Part shown: positions 17,159-28,118 of the stretch, piece after piece
Layout of the letters: every line of letters begins with the position of its first letter
Position numbering within the stretch: the first letter of the stretch is position 1
Origin: Siderastrea radians
Taxonomy: Eukaryota > Cnidaria > Anthozoa > Scleractinia > Rhizangiidae
Assembly: GCA_964017195.1 (NCBI GenBank)
Contig: OZ024890.1
Coordinates: forward strand, 44,889,926 to 44,953,925
DNA length: 64,000 nt
Reading direction: 5' to 3'
Made by a program: the position numbers and the translations under genes
Notes under the pieces: model-generated
Told to the model about the DNA's origin: nothing
Seen by the model: only the letters and a program-made list of their open reading frames with translations
The model's database searches: none

Positions 17159-17306
17159 ATATTATTTGCCGGCCTTGGTCGGTCCGTATTGAGAAAAACT
17201 GTGCCCTCGGTCTTGAGCACGGCCCTCGGCCTGCGGCCTCGGGCCGTACTCAAGACCTCTGGCACAGTTTTTCTCAATACGGACCTCCCGGCCGGCAAAT
17301 AATATA
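17159..17306. repeat. GC-rich palindromic element of about 148 bp
   Basis: Long inverted repeat: the left arm begins ATTATTTGCCGGCC and the right arm ends GGCCGGCAAATAAT. Further matching blocks (CGTATTGAGAAAAACTGTG; GGCCCTCGGCC / GGCCTCGGGCC) meet at a central TGC. It would fold into a near-perfect hairpin. It looks like a foldback or MITE-type unit with no coding capacity. Confidence 0.85.
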
Positions 17307-17482
17307 TATATCTTACACATAGATGTAATTACGGCTGACTAGAGTTTATTCAGTGGGAGACCCATTCGCTCCATGAAGGGCTTACTGGCATCTCGAATAA
17401 ACCTAGAACGCTGGCCGCTTTTTTTTTTGCGTGAGACTGGATCCGAGAACCTACCACTAAAACTAATTCAAGTCATTACTCC

Positions 17483-17573
17483 GTCAGCCCGGGCTTGGCG
17501 CAGTCAGGTAAGTATTAGGTTTCTAATTGGACATGTCTTCTAAATTGGCCAGGTTCGAATCCCGGTTGACGCA
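17483..17573 (+). tRNA. tRNA-like sequence, probable pseudogene or SINE head
   Basis: GTCAGCC (17,483-17,489) can pair with GGTTGAC (17,564-17,570) as a 7-bp acceptor stem. An A-box-like TGGCGCAGTCAGG and a B-box-like GGTTCGAATCC lie at suitable places, and a T-rich run typical of Pol III termination follows from 17,575. The middle is about 15 nt longer than a normal tRNA and no clear anticodon arm can be drawn, so it is a degenerate or intron-containing tRNA or the head of a SINE. Confidence 0.45.
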
Positions 17574-17599
17574 TCCTTTTTTCTTTTTTTCTTAAGTAG

Positions 17600-17885
17600 A
17601 GAAGAAGGGAAGGAAAAACAACATGGCAACTTAGGGTTAAGTCTCATAGAGACTTAGGGTTAAAACAACATGGCGACCGTCGAGAAAACAAGATGGCGGA
17701 CCTGCTTCGCGGACCGAAGAAGAAACCTTCGAGAAAACAAAATGGCGGCTTAGGGTTAAGAGACTTAGAAAAACTTAGGGTTCAAAACAAGATGGCGGCT
17801 TAGGGTTAGACTTAGAAAAAAACTTAGGGCTATTATTCATGAGCTGACCCGCTTCCCCGCTTAGGGTTAGCCCGCTTCGCGGGCC
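17600..17885. repeat. Interspersed CTTAGGGTTA and ATGGCGGC motifs
   Basis: CTTAGGG occurs seven times between about 17,630 and 17,870, mostly followed by TTA, alternating with AACA(A/T)GATGGCGG-type segments. Two GC hairpins are built on GCTTCGCGG. TTAGGG is the cnidarian telomere unit, but here copies are separated by other sequence, so this is a complex interspersed repeat rather than a true telomeric array. Confidence 0.6.
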
Positions 17886-17949
17886 CTACCTCATTAGTAT
17901 GCTAATTAAATCCACTGAAATACCCCACATATACTCTGCTCTCTGCCTC

Positions 17950-18800
17950 TCTTTCTCGCAGCTTTTCAGTGTCCGGGCAACTTGGGTAAGATTGGTGTGG
18001 AAGGTTGGGATGGTGTTTCTCAGCTTCCTTCCCAGAAGTAATTCTGATGGCGAATATCTGCAAGCTAATGGGTTAGATCTATACGCTAACAGTCCCTTGG
18101 TTGGATCTTTATCTTTTTTAGGAGTGAATTGGTAGGTTTCACGGCACGCTCCACCTCGCCATTGAGCTGGGAAAAGCTAGGGCTGCGCGTTGTATGCCTG
18201 AAACCTCATTCTGTCGCAAAGTGAGAGAATTCTCCTGATGCGTACTGTAGGTCATTGTCACCTCTCACTTGCTCTGGGATGCCGTGTCTAGCGAGGATAT
18301 CCTTTAGTGCTCTGATGACTTCGTGAGATTGCGTGGTTTTCTTAATTGCAGCTACTTCTACAAAGCGAGAGAAATAGTCAACCACGATCAGGTAATTTAG
18401 GCTATTGAGGACAAAGAGGTCTGTCGCGATCACTTGCCATGGACGTTCAGGAAAGGGTGTCGTGATGAGTGGTTCTGCCCTTTGCTGTCGATGTTTAGCA
18501 CAGATTATGAATCATGGCTGAGGCTGGACCACAAGACTGAAGTCTTCGCATGCTCTTTTGACTTGACCATACCCTCATGTCCTTCATGCATCTTGTCGAG
18601 GACTTGTAGTCTCACGATTCTTGATGCCTTCAGCAGCACTCCATGGACCACACTGGGCTCTTCTTTAACTGCCCAATAAGGTTTGATTGCATCATGGAGG
18701 TGAAACTTGCAACCTTCCATGCAGTAAAGTTTTATTTGTTTGCAGACAGGGTCTTCATCCTGGGATTCTTTGATCTCTATCAGTTTGACATCTGACACTG
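17950..18800 (-). pseudogene. Ty3/gypsy integrase remnant
   Basis: An H2C2-type start (HEGHEGMVKSKEHA, near 18,590) is followed after frameshifts by WQVIATDLF and VVDYFSRFVEVAAI (first Asp), then VRGDND (second Asp). Near 18,150-18,190 SQLNGEVERAV carries the catalytic Glu, then ELLLGRKLRN follows near 18,030. Catalytic residues are still visible but in at least three frames. Nothing suggests activity. Confidence 0.8.
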
Positions 18801-18859
18801 GTAGGGAGTCCAGTGTGCTATCAACATAGATGTTCATTTCTTCTTCTGGGACAGTCGCC

Positions 18860-19320
18860 TGTGTGTTTGGGTTATCTGCTTGCATTCTGGATAATGCGTC
18901 TGCAATGTATAGTCCCTTTCTGGGTACATGGTTCACCTCTTTAAAGTGGAACCGCATGAGGCGCATTCTCCGTTGCTGTACTCAAGGCGGAACTTCATCC
19001 AGGGTACATGTGGTGAGAAGCGGGACCAAGGGCTTGTGGTCTGTTTCTGCAATGATGGATTTTCTTACTATGAAATCACTGCACCGCGCACACGCCCAGT
19101 TGAGGGCTAAAGCCTTTTTCCCTATTTGCACATACCTTCATTCCACTCAGGGGTGAGTGCTCGGGGTATGAATATGACAGGTCTCCAGGTCTGGTCATCT
19201 TGCTTCTCTAACAGTACTCCTCTTAACCCAAAAGAGGATGCATCTGCTGAGGTTTTGGCTACCCTGCTAGGATCATAGAGAGCAAGCACTGGTGTAAAAT
19301 GGGGTTGGGAGGCCTGCACG
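18860..19320 (-). pseudogene. Ty3/gypsy RNase H remnant
   Basis: PVLALYDPSRVAKTSADASS and GVLLEK near 19,200-19,300 are the start of a gypsy-type RNase H domain, and the VPRKGLYIADALSR block near 18,880-18,920 is its end. Frameshifts separate the two. The upstream junction to RT is displaced by inserted sequence. Confidence 0.8.
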
Positions 19321-20600
19321 ACTCCTACTTCACGTTTTCGTACGCTTGGCCTTACATGTCTCGGTCTTTCGACCAATTTTTCTTCTTGTATTTTTGAAGT
19401 GGGATTAGTAAGGAGGATTTTTAAATGGTTACTGAATTGAGCCATTTCAACTTAAACGTCGCATTTTTAGACTTTGATCTCGAGTTCATATCGATCTTTT
19501 TTTGATAACCGTTGGATTCTTGCCGCTTTCGGCATACTAGGTACGTTGAGTCTGGCCCGTTTAGGAACTTGATACTGTTTTTCAGCCTCTCATGTTTGTA
19601 GTTGTGACAATAAAGGATCTGAAATATAATCTGCAACGTGACGAGTTAATTTCCCTGCTGATGTTCGTAACGCTGGGCCCAGCTTATTTGTATAATTCTG
19701 TCGCAGGATGTTGTGTTTCGCATCACGGAGTGTGATCTATAGTCCCTTTTTTGCCATGAAACTGAAGTTCTAGCTTCTTTCTAGCTATGTAACATGTAAT
19801 AGATGGCTGAACTCTGCTTCAGTTAAACATGTGTGAATAAGCTGAGAGTTTCGTGTCTAGGAGCTTTATATCTTTCCTCCTGTTATTAGCAAGTCTATCG
19901 ACTGCGTGGTTGTGTATGCCAATATGTACAGGCAAGACCATGGTTTCGATCCTCCACATGGGCCTCATCAGTTGCCGGGATTGGCTTTGTGAGTTGCTCT
20001 TTATACAAGCTCATGTACTTTGCGAGAATGACAAGACATTCTGTTTGGCATAGGTTATCCGTTGTGTATTTATACCCACTGTGCGGATCGAAAATCCTGT
20101 ATTCCTATTGGCTATCCAAAAGGAGCCAGCTGTCAAAGGTGTTTTCGATCCTTTTCCGTTTGAAGCTTGCGTGTGTTTGTCTTTGTTCTCTGTTTTTGAA
20201 ATTTAAACACTCTATGAATGAGGAGTTGACCGTTATCTGATTTGCTGCGTACACTGCTTTTTTTATTTTTGAATAAACTGCAGCGTAGTTGCTTTGAATA
20301 TGGTACGCATTGTCCTTCTACTCCTCTGTGATGTTTACTGAGTGCTGATTTTTCACACATTTGCTTTATAATTTGGCGGCATTAGTTCTAAGTCTTAAGC
20401 ACGTTTGTGAACGGTTTGAACGAGGAGTTGTAAGTTCTCAGGCGCGCACATAATTTCTGCATAATCGGCAGCGTAGATTTAAGTATGGTGCGCTTTGTTT
20501 CGATGTTTTCTCCTCTACGATGTTTTGTTCAAGTGCTAACATATCGTGCTACTCACATGAAGCAGAACGGGGCCTCCCTAAAAACAATCAATCACAGTTA
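19310..20600. mobile_element. Sequence inserted between RT and RNase H of the retrotransposon
   Basis: RT thumb/connection sequence ends near 20,600 (KAFEKIK on the minus strand) and RNase H resumes at about 19,310, leaving ~1.3 kb with no retroelement similarity I can see. The interval starts with GGGAGGCC (19,307-19,314) and ends with its reverse complement GGCCTCCC (20,571-20,578); this could be an 8-bp terminal inverted repeat or chance. No coding capacity or target duplication is clear. Confidence 0.4.
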
Positions 20601-21513
20601 TAAAAGCTTGGCTTGATTTTCTCAAAGGCTTTATGCTGAGGTGGTCCCCAGACTCATTGTCGGTCCTTTTGCATCAGATATTGAATAGGCTTTGTTTTAT
20701 CGGCTAGGTGCTCTGCAAACTTGCCCATGTGGTTTACCATTCGTTAGAAGACAAAGACCTCGTGGACTTTTTTGGGTGTTGCTAGGTTTACCACTGCTGC
20801 GACTTAATCAGGATCCACCTCAATGCCATCTGCACTTACAGTATTGCACAGGAATTTGATTTTGGGAACACTAAAGGTATACTTGTCTAGGTTGAGTGTA
20901 ACACCTGCCGCTTAAAGACGTTCCAGTACTTCATTTAGCGTGCTGTAATGTAGCTCTTGGGTTGGGGCATGGACTAGCACATCGTCAATGTTACATTCAA
21001 CTCCTTTGAGTCCCTCGAGGATCCTACTCACGCATTTCTGAAACTTTTCGGAGCCGGAACTTATTCCATAGGGCAGCACATTGAAGCAATAACGACCCCA
21101 AGGCGTGATAAAAGTTGCGAGGGGTTTTGAGCCTTCTGACAACTTTATTTGCCAAAATCCTGAGTTCGCATCCAGTTTTGTGTAATTATTCGCTCCAGCC
21201 AGCTTTCCCTGGGTGACATCCACAGACGGGAGTAGGTGGTTCTCACGCTGAACGTACTCATTGAGCTTTGCAAGGTTCACACAAACTCTTATTTTACCAT
21301 TGGGGTGGGAGTCACTACCATTGGGGCACACCATTCTTTTGGGCTGTCAACTAGTGATATCACCTTGCTCTTCAGCATTCTGTCAATTTCATCCTTGGTT
21401 TCAACGTAGAGTGGCATTGGTACATTTTTTGAGATTGTGAGTGCGAAGAGTGCCACGTCATCTTTTAGCTTGATGGTGTACTCTTCTTTCATACTCTTGT
21501 ACTCTTCTTTCAT
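20600..21513 (-). pseudogene. Ty3/gypsy reverse transcriptase remnant
   Basis: The N-terminal part (21,289-21,513) has the KNVPMPLY and IDRMLKSKVI segments and the middle (20,912-21,334) has NGKIRVCVNLAKLN, KLDANSGFWQI, TPWGRYCFNVLPYGI and the catalytic-site block NIDDVLV. Thumb/connection fragments (VSADGIEVDP) continue to about 20,600 with stops. The fingers-palm region is the best preserved part of the element. Confidence 0.9.
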
Positions 21514-21580
21514 GTGTACCCTTCTTTCATGTGTACCCTTCTTTCATGTGTACCCTTCTTTCATGGTGTACTCTTCTTCT
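21500..21580. repeat. Short tandem repeat TTCTTTCATGTGTACCC
   Basis: About four copies of a 17-20-bp unit (CTTCTTTCATGTGTACC and variants), followed by a CT-rich tail, at the edge of the RT remnant. Confidence 0.75.
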
Positions 21581-21839
21581 CTTCTTTCTTTCAGTGAATA
21601 GCTTTGGATAATAACGGATCACCTTTACTTTGTACTGGTCACTGGTTAATTTGTGGACTCCGCTAATAAGGTTTAGACTTTCTGAAGCTGCTCTAGCAAG
21701 AAGTGGTTGTGTCAGACCTTATTGTGTTTCTTCATGAACTTAGGGTTGTTGGTAAGGGTCGCCGTAAACTTCCCCTTACAGTTCAGCTTATACTTGCAAG
21801 GGCCCAAAAGGACTTTATCTGTAGGTTGCAGCTTTGCCC

Positions 21840-22960
21840 GAACATCTAATTACAGGAAACTATGCGTATGTAAAGCTTGAAGGTTACTGGTTTCTCGAAT
21901 ACAAGGAGTGTGGCTGTCCATGGAGACTTTGCAATATCACTTTGGACTTCGTGTAGATCCACTCCTTCAGCTTCTACTTCTTGTTCAGCTTCTACTTCTA
22001 GTAGTTTTCCAGGTTTTGAACCTCTACAAGCCTGCGCCCAATGTCCTATTTTCGAGCATTTATTGCCTTGGAGCTGCGTGCTGGGCATGTCTTCCTCGAG
22101 TGAAAACTTCCAAGGCATCTAGGACACTTCGAATGAGGTTTGGACTGAGGAGTTGCACTGTGAGAACTTTTGTCTTTGGGTCTTTCTTGCTTCTTACTCC
22201 GAGGTTTTCCTTTCGCGGTGCTTTCGACTTCTGCTTATTTGGATTGAAGCCCTCCAACAAGAATGCTTTGCTGTTGTTTCACCGTTTCACTTTGCCGCGC
22301 TAGATTCCTACCCTTTTCAAGGGTGAACTTTGGGTCGAGTTGCAACTTTTCTGAGAGATAACGGCTTTGTAGTCCTACGACAATGTGGTCCCGAATCACA
22401 TCATCTTTCAACGTCCCCAAATTGCAGTATCTTGCGAGGCAGTACAGGTCTGTGATAAAACTTTCCACCGATTCACCCTCTCGCTGGTTCCTTGAGTTGA
22501 ATTTCGCTCGTTTGAAGATAACTTTTTTTTACGATGAAAAGGTTTTCGAATTTCTCTTTCTCCTCCTCGTAGTTCTTTTTTTTCTTCCGTGCTGAGTTCG
22601 AACGAGATGCAGATATCGTCTGCTTGCTCGCCGATCGTGTAAATCAATGTATTTACTTGGTTCTCGCCGCTTTGCTTGTCCAGTCCGGTTGCCTTACGAA
22701 ATCTTTCAAATCTTTGTACCCATTTCGGCCAGTCCTCCGACTTGAATGAAAATTTGTCCGGGGAGATACTTGAAAGTTTGCAACCGGTCGAATACCTGCC
22801 TCGACTGTTGGCGATTGTTCCAAAGGCGGTTGTTGTTGTATTGCGTCCACTTCCACGCCAGGGGAATCCTCGTGCTCACCGCCTAGCATGTTTTCGTAGC
22901 TTTTTTCGTGGGGCTGTCTTTGCTCGTTTCAACGCGTGTATCTCTTCACGTAACCGATTT
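21840..22960 (-). pseudogene. Ty3/gypsy gag and zinc-knuckle remnant
   Basis: Several short frames. A gag-like segment near 22,650-22,800 (GYKDLKDFVRQ, with overlapping TIGEQADDICISF in the next frame) is followed by a further helical segment (FITDLYCLARYCNLG, DDVIRDHIVVGL near 22,380-22,460). A degenerate CCHC knuckle (KCSKIGHWAQAC, first Cys lost) lies near 22,050. Protease was not recognised. Confidence 0.7.
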
Positions 22961-23310
22961 GAATTCACTGCAATGACGTGGAGATTTTGATGAAGGTTCT
23001 AGCTTTGAAATACCACCACTTCTGTCACCATGCTGAGTTATTGAGACTAACAGGTCAGCGGCCATGTCTTATTCTCTGACTAGGATGCCTGTGCGCATGC
23101 CTGAGGAAATCACTCGAGCGCGACAAATGAATGCTAGTTCTAAACTGTGATAACACAACAATAGTTGCTATAGGATATATGTTGCTTTACTTACCAAACG
23201 CAGCAAGTGTCGGATTACGGAACCCAGCTAATTTGAAGAAGAACATGTAGAATAGTAATAAAGAAATGCTTAGTTGTTAGAAAGAAAAGAACGGTACTGC
23301 ATTCATTTTC
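22961..23310. other. No recognised feature
   Basis: No gene, LTR end or strong repeat seen; any retrotransposon LTR would be expected about here but no partner copy was found. Confidence 0.3.
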
Positions 23311-23735
23311 ACATATTTGCTTTGGAAAAACAAAGGGAATAAAATAAAAATGCAGCAGAATGGAAATGAATCCCTAAGTGGTGCGGAGTGGGATCTGATT
23401 ATTCAGTGTTGAATAACAGTACATGTATTCCACTACATTCTGCTTCGTGCAAGTGGAAGTAACGGTAACACTTATCTCAAGAGCTTTGACATTTTGGAGA
23501 ACGACAGCCTTCAATTGGACATATTTGCTTTGAAACAAAAGAGTAAAATGAAATATAAAAACGGTAGAAGTAGAAGTAGAAGGGAACTGATCCATTTGCA
23601 CCTCTTAGTTGCGAAATCTGGATGTTATTAAAAATTTAGGGTAAATGTGTTCCACCATATTGTGCTCCGTGGAGAAGAAAGTAAGGGTAACACTTATGTC
23701 GAGAGCTTCAAAAGATATTAACATTTGGAAGTCAG
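23311..23735. repeat. Diverged tandem duplication, period about 208 bp
   Basis: Both units begin ACATATTTGCTTTG (23,311 and 23,519). Each later contains a GTAACACTTAT segment followed by GAGAGCTT or AAGAGCTT and a CATTTTGGA/ACATTTGGA segment. The copies are moderately diverged with indels. Confidence 0.7.
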
Positions 23736-24064
23736 AGGGGCCTAGATTTCTGGCAAAAAACACGTCACACGCAATAATTTTAACATTCTTTGCCTATAAA
23801 CTTCTCATTCATATTTAGTATATTTTCATAAGTTGTTTGGCCGAAACGTCTTCTAGACAAGTTTCCTGATTTTGTGTTCGTCCGTTCGTAAAGGATTTGC
23901 CAGCAAACTAGAAATAAACTTCTCAAACTCATTAATAATTCATAAAGAGAAAACAAAGGAAATCACTACCGTGACGGTGGTTTGGATACCGGATCTTAAT
24001 TAGCATAAAGTTTTGCGAACTTCTACTTTGAATTTCTCCAAGAATTATGAATGGTTTGAGAAGC

Positions 24065-24200
24065 CATATCAAAAACTCGAAAGAGTGTTTCATCAGGTAT
24101 CTCGAAGTCGGTTAAAAAAACTCGGCTGCGCCTCGTTTTTTCAACCCACTTCTCGGTGTTTGGATATCCTGATGAAACACTCTTTCTCGTGTTTGATATA
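24065..24200. repeat. Palindromic element of about 135 bp
   Basis: Arms share GAAAGAGTGTTTCATCAGG on the left and CCTGATGAAACACTCTTTC on the right, with ATATCAAA / TTTGATAT ends and a core CTCGGCTGCGCCTCG. It folds as a long imperfect hairpin. Flanking DNA (23,736-24,064 and 24,201-25,121) shows nothing else. Confidence 0.85.
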
Positions 24201-25121
24201 TTACTTTGATATGCAGAACAGATGGTGGGTCATTATTGGCCACACGTTTGTAGCTGCTTTCTAATATCTTATTTTTCACACATATACCGTACGAGTTTAT
24301 AAAAGATGCTCATTAATGACGTTTTTTTATAGTCACTGACATAAAACTCAAAATTTTTATATTATTGAAAACACTTTAGTAATTTTAATACAATTTGCAC
24401 TCCTTAATAAGCGTGCGATTGAAACGCATGAATGGTTTATGTAGAAAGTCAAACAAGCGCGGGGAAAATAAAACCTGTTTCCAAAACACCTGCTGCTTTG
24501 CGAGCCCTCGACTGCCCTAAGAAAACAATTCAAGAATTTAGGTCGCTGGAATTACAACTCGTTCCTCCAAAAAAGGTCCAAGTACCACCGTTTAAGTTCT
24601 ACGTCGAGTAGCATAAAAATGCGTTGAGAAGTGGATGCAGCGTTTTGTTCAAATTAGGTCAAATTTACATTTTAAGAGCATCAACTGAAGGTAAGACTAA
24701 GAAAAAGCGGATTAATAAGCAAGCAAACAAATGACAACTCTGGTAATATAGGTTGGTTTTCACTGCCGACTAATGCATAATCAAGGATAACCACGAGTGC
24801 AAGTATCGCATTTCATGTAGCTAGCGAGGACTGGCCTAAACATGCATAAGCTAAGACAAAACCACTGTGTCACGAATCACGAATCTTCCGAGGTTACATA
24901 ACAAATTCAACCTTTGGGAATGACCTTTCCACCAGAAGGTAGACACGAAAACAGGTAACACAATTTTATAAAATGCATAGCATTTTTGAAATTGACAATA
25001 TGAGAGCTGAAGGAGAATTCAATTCTGCAGGAGATTAAATTCTAGTGGCTCACAAATTAACTTCACCTTGTAAGGGCCGTCTTTGATAAACGACAGGTTT
25101 TCTTCTTAATTCATACAAAGC
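24201..25121. other. AT-rich non-coding stretch
   Basis: No gene, RNA or repeat recognised. Confidence 0.4.
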
Positions 25122-25615
25122 ATACCGTATTTACTCGAATAAGCGCCACCCTCGAATAAGCACCGCCCTCGAATAAGCGCTGCATTTGGGACAATAATGC
25201 GGCGCTTATTTGAGGAATTATAACTAAAAAACCAGAAGCGGCCAAAATATCACGATATGTTTTTAGAGAAAAGAAAACGAGATATTTAAAAAAAAAAAAA
25301 GATCTGATGCTTCTCTTTTTTAAATTTGACTTAAACAGCGCTTTAACCTAGGAAACCGAGCATTTCATTCTGTTCCTTGCTTACAATTTTAGCGACATTT
25401 TAATAAAGTGCCGGAAGAGACGAGTGGTGACAATCAAAAGACGCTTCTGTTAGTTACTGTAAAATTTTCGCACAGATAGAAAATATACCGTTAAATTCAA
25501 AGAATTTCTCTGTTGCGTCCAATTTTTAAATAAGCGCCGCCCTCGAAGAAGCGCCGCATTTGAGGAGCGAAAACTTTAATAAACGCCGCGGTGCTTATTC
25601 GGGTAAATACGGTAT
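25122..25615. mobile_element. MITE with CCGTATTTAC ends, about 490 bp
   Basis: The left end reads TACCGTATTTACTCGAATAAGC and the right end is the inverted GCTTATTCGGGTAAATACGGTA. If the flanking TA is the target duplication, the TIR starts CCGTATTTAC. Both ends carry internal AATAAGCGCCGCCCTCGAA-type subrepeats (three near the left end, one near 25,535). No transposase frame is present, so it is non-autonomous, probably of a TA-targeting (mariner or related) superfamily. Confidence 0.8.
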
Positions 25616-26242
25616 ATGAATTTTCAAGGCATAACCACAACTGTTTGAAAATATCTACAGAACAATGCATTATCACATGCTATGTTTAATGATCTTTTAT
25701 AAACTTCATATGTAGAATAATACTTCATCCATAATTAATTAGTTAGCAATCAAATCAAAGAATAAAACCTTTTCATGAACTGTGGACTCATCATTTTTTA
25801 AATTAATTTCAACTACCACATTTTTATTCTAAATAATCTCTGTTCCATGGATTATTGAAATAAAATCTATTACGACAGGCCCAAAGCTCTGTCAACACAT
25901 CGTGTAATTTCAGTCATTCGATTTGAAATGACTTTTTTGTGTCAATGATGTTCACCGAAATGCTGTTGAACACCCGCTGGCCATATATTAGTTTCGCAAC
26001 GGGCAAAAACTAATTTTCAAAAGCTGTTATTAAGAAGAGGTATGTTTTTTTTACATTTAAAAGCATTGTGGAGACGGAGCATGCTGTGTTTTGTGAATCT
26101 CTGGTTTGAAGTAGAAGTTTACGTTGGGTTTCAATTAATTTCCGTCATTTTTGATTAGAAATTGGTGAAATGTTCAATGCTTTTCTACCAACAGAAGTTT
26201 ATTAATTGAACAAGCAGTTGGAATTACTGCAAAGGCACAACG
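25616..26242. other. AT-rich stretch upstream of the first GPCR
   Basis: Mostly featureless. A CTACCAACAG splice-acceptor-like site ends at 26,194, 48 bp before the GPCR start, so a spliced 5' leader is possible. Confidence 0.3.
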
Positions 26243-27190
26243 ATGTGTCTAACGAAAGAGACCTACCTTTTGCCATGGACCATAATATTGGCTATGGAAA
26301 CATTGGCAATCATATTTGGAAATGCTGTCACAATTTTGGTGTTTTGGAAAAGAAAACGCTATTTGAAAGGCACCGTTTATCTTTTGATGAACTTATCATT
26401 TGCCGATTTAATGGTTGGTGTTAGCAGCATTGAAAACTTGGTGGGTGAAATATGGAAACTGACGGCTTCGACCTGTCATTTGAGCTGGGATCAATATGTT
26501 GCGTTGGAAGAGCTTTTCGGATGTGCTTCAATTTCATCTCTTGTTCTCATCTCCATTGAGAGAATGCACGCCATTGTTTGGCCATTTCGCCACAGAGCCA
26601 TATCATCACGAAAATATATCTTCAGTATTGGAGTGGTGTGGCTTATATCAGGAATAGTAGCTGCCCTTCGAATGCTGAATACTTCCAATTTCATAACAAA
26701 CGCAGTATTTTTCAGGATTGGAGCAGTGTATTTGATTGTAAGTTTGCTATTAATCTCTTCTGCGTATTATGTAATATGGTTGTTTTGTAAAAGGCAAGAT
26801 CCAAGACTGCCAATAAACAGGCAAAAACAAAACAAAAAACTTGCAAATATCCTATTGATTGTAACCCTGTTATCGCTAATGACATGGCTTCCTTTTGCTG
26901 CAATGTACGTTTTAGAGTCTTCCTTGCAAGTATTAGGTGCAATGGCAACTATCACTGGTCTTGTAACTCGATTTTTTCGGCTTGCAAATTCATTTATTAA
27001 TCCAATAATTTATTCATTTAGAATGCCTGAGTTTAGAGCAACGTTTAAGACTTTATTTTGTAGACGTAACGTTTCTAGGCTACATATGTGTGACACCCAG
27101 CAAGGTTGTCCAGAAAAACACCCCGCGGTTCTCATCCGCTTTACTAACTTAGTTTATAGCTTGCCAAAACCACAACAAGCTCTCAGCTAA
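26243..27190 (+). CDS. Rhodopsin-class (class A) orphan GPCR 1
   Basis: 315 aa in one exon. Seven hydrophobic segments with class A marks: GN in TM1 (FGNAVTILVF), LSFADLMVG in TM2, ERM at 106-108 in place of DRY, W in TM4, TWLPF in TM6 and NSFINPIIYSF (NPxxY, 253-257) in TM7, then a palmitoylation-type cysteine (C273). The N terminus is only about 7 residues before TM1, so the true start could lie in an upstream exon. The loop between TM4 and TM5 is very short and lacks the usual cysteine. AATAAA occurs near 27,340 and 27,415. The ligand is unknown; general layout is like MECA-type receptors, inference only. Confidence 0.88.
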   Translation: MCLTKETYLLPWTIILAMETLAIIFGNAVTILVFWKRKRYLKGTVYLLMNLSFADLMVGVSSIENLVGEIWKLTASTCHLSWDQYVALEELFGCASISSLVLISIERMHAIVWPFRHRAISSRKYIFSIGVVWLISGIVAALRMLNTSNFITNAVFFRIGAVYLIVSLLLISSAYYVIWLFCKRQDPRLPINRQKQNKKLANILLIVTLLSLMTWLPFAAMYVLESSLQVLGAMATITGLVTRFFRLANSFINPIIYSFRMPEFRATFKTLFCRRNVSRLHMCDTQQGCPEKHPAVLIRFTNLVYSLPKPQQALS

Positions 27191-27969
27191 TATTCCCGAT
27201 GGGAAAAGGACTTAAAGGACTGATTCAATGCTGTCCAACTCATTTCTATTCGAAGAATTAATTCCAACGAAAATTGGTTGCGATGGAAGTAAAGTCAACT
27301 CCTATAATTATTGTATTACACGAAGCAATTAACCTCATTAATAAAACCTTCAAAATGGTAACATTAAAGCATTAACGATGGACCATCTTTCAGTGACAGC
27401 TTCGCTCCTATTTAGCAATAAATGTATAATTCAGTTCTGATTTTGTACTAGGCTTGTACTTAATGTGTTAAAAAAAGAAATTGATTTATACTAAGTTAAC
27501 GGTTTTTGCTGATTTGGAAGGCTCTTTCTGTGATAGTCTGAATTGATTGCCCCATTAAATTGGTCATCAACAAGGAAAGATTAACATGAAATGGAGTACC
27601 TGATTCGGAAATCCTGGTCATTATTATCAGAAATATTATTGCAGCGGTGAAATTCCCACAAGCTAAGTCATCCTTAATAAACCAGTCTGGAAAACGGCCA
27701 TGTTACTTCCGGGCAATCTTGTCTGGTAATGACCTGCTGGTTGGTATTGGAGCAGTATTAAAAAACCTGATCAATTATATGTTAGATCTGAGACACTGCA
27801 ACTCAGGAAGAGGAAATGGCTTAGGTTTATTGGAGATATGCTATGGGCACGCTCAATAGAGTTACAACTCTTGAAAAAATGTTTGGTTTTTTCAACAGAG
27901 GGGGGCAATAAATCGCTGATTTATTTGTTTAATCACAGGTGCCTCAAGGCCGGCTCTGACACAGCTCTC
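27191..27969. other. 3' flank of GPCR 1
   Basis: Holds two AATAAA polyadenylation-type signals (near 27,340 and 27,415); otherwise nothing recognised. Confidence 0.4.
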
Positions 27970-27971
27970 AA

Positions 27972-28050
<79 letters not shown>

Positions 28051-28118
28051 ATGAATGAATGAATGAATGAATGAATGAATGAATGAATGAATGAATGAAT
28101 GAATGAATGAATGAATGA
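27970..28118. repeat. (AAAT)n followed by (ATGA)n microsatellite
   Basis: About 80 bp of AAAT repeats passes directly into about 68 bp of GAAT repeats by a single-base unit change at 28,051. Confidence 0.97.

Larger units (their letters stand above)
17950..22960 (-). mobile_element. Decayed Ty3/gypsy-type LTR retrotransposon
   Basis: Read on the minus strand, the order from 22.96 kb downwards is gag, degenerate zinc knuckle, reverse transcriptase, RNase H, H2C2 zinc finger and integrase, which is the Ty3/gypsy order. Every domain is broken into short frames by stops and frameshifts, and about 1.3 kb of foreign sequence separates RT from RNase H. No LTR pair is evident at either end by eye. 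It is an old, inactive copy. Confidence 0.85.

Noticed and set aside
17483..17573. Functional tRNA gene
   Set aside because: About 91 nt without a drawable anticodon arm; kept only as a tRNA-like sequence.
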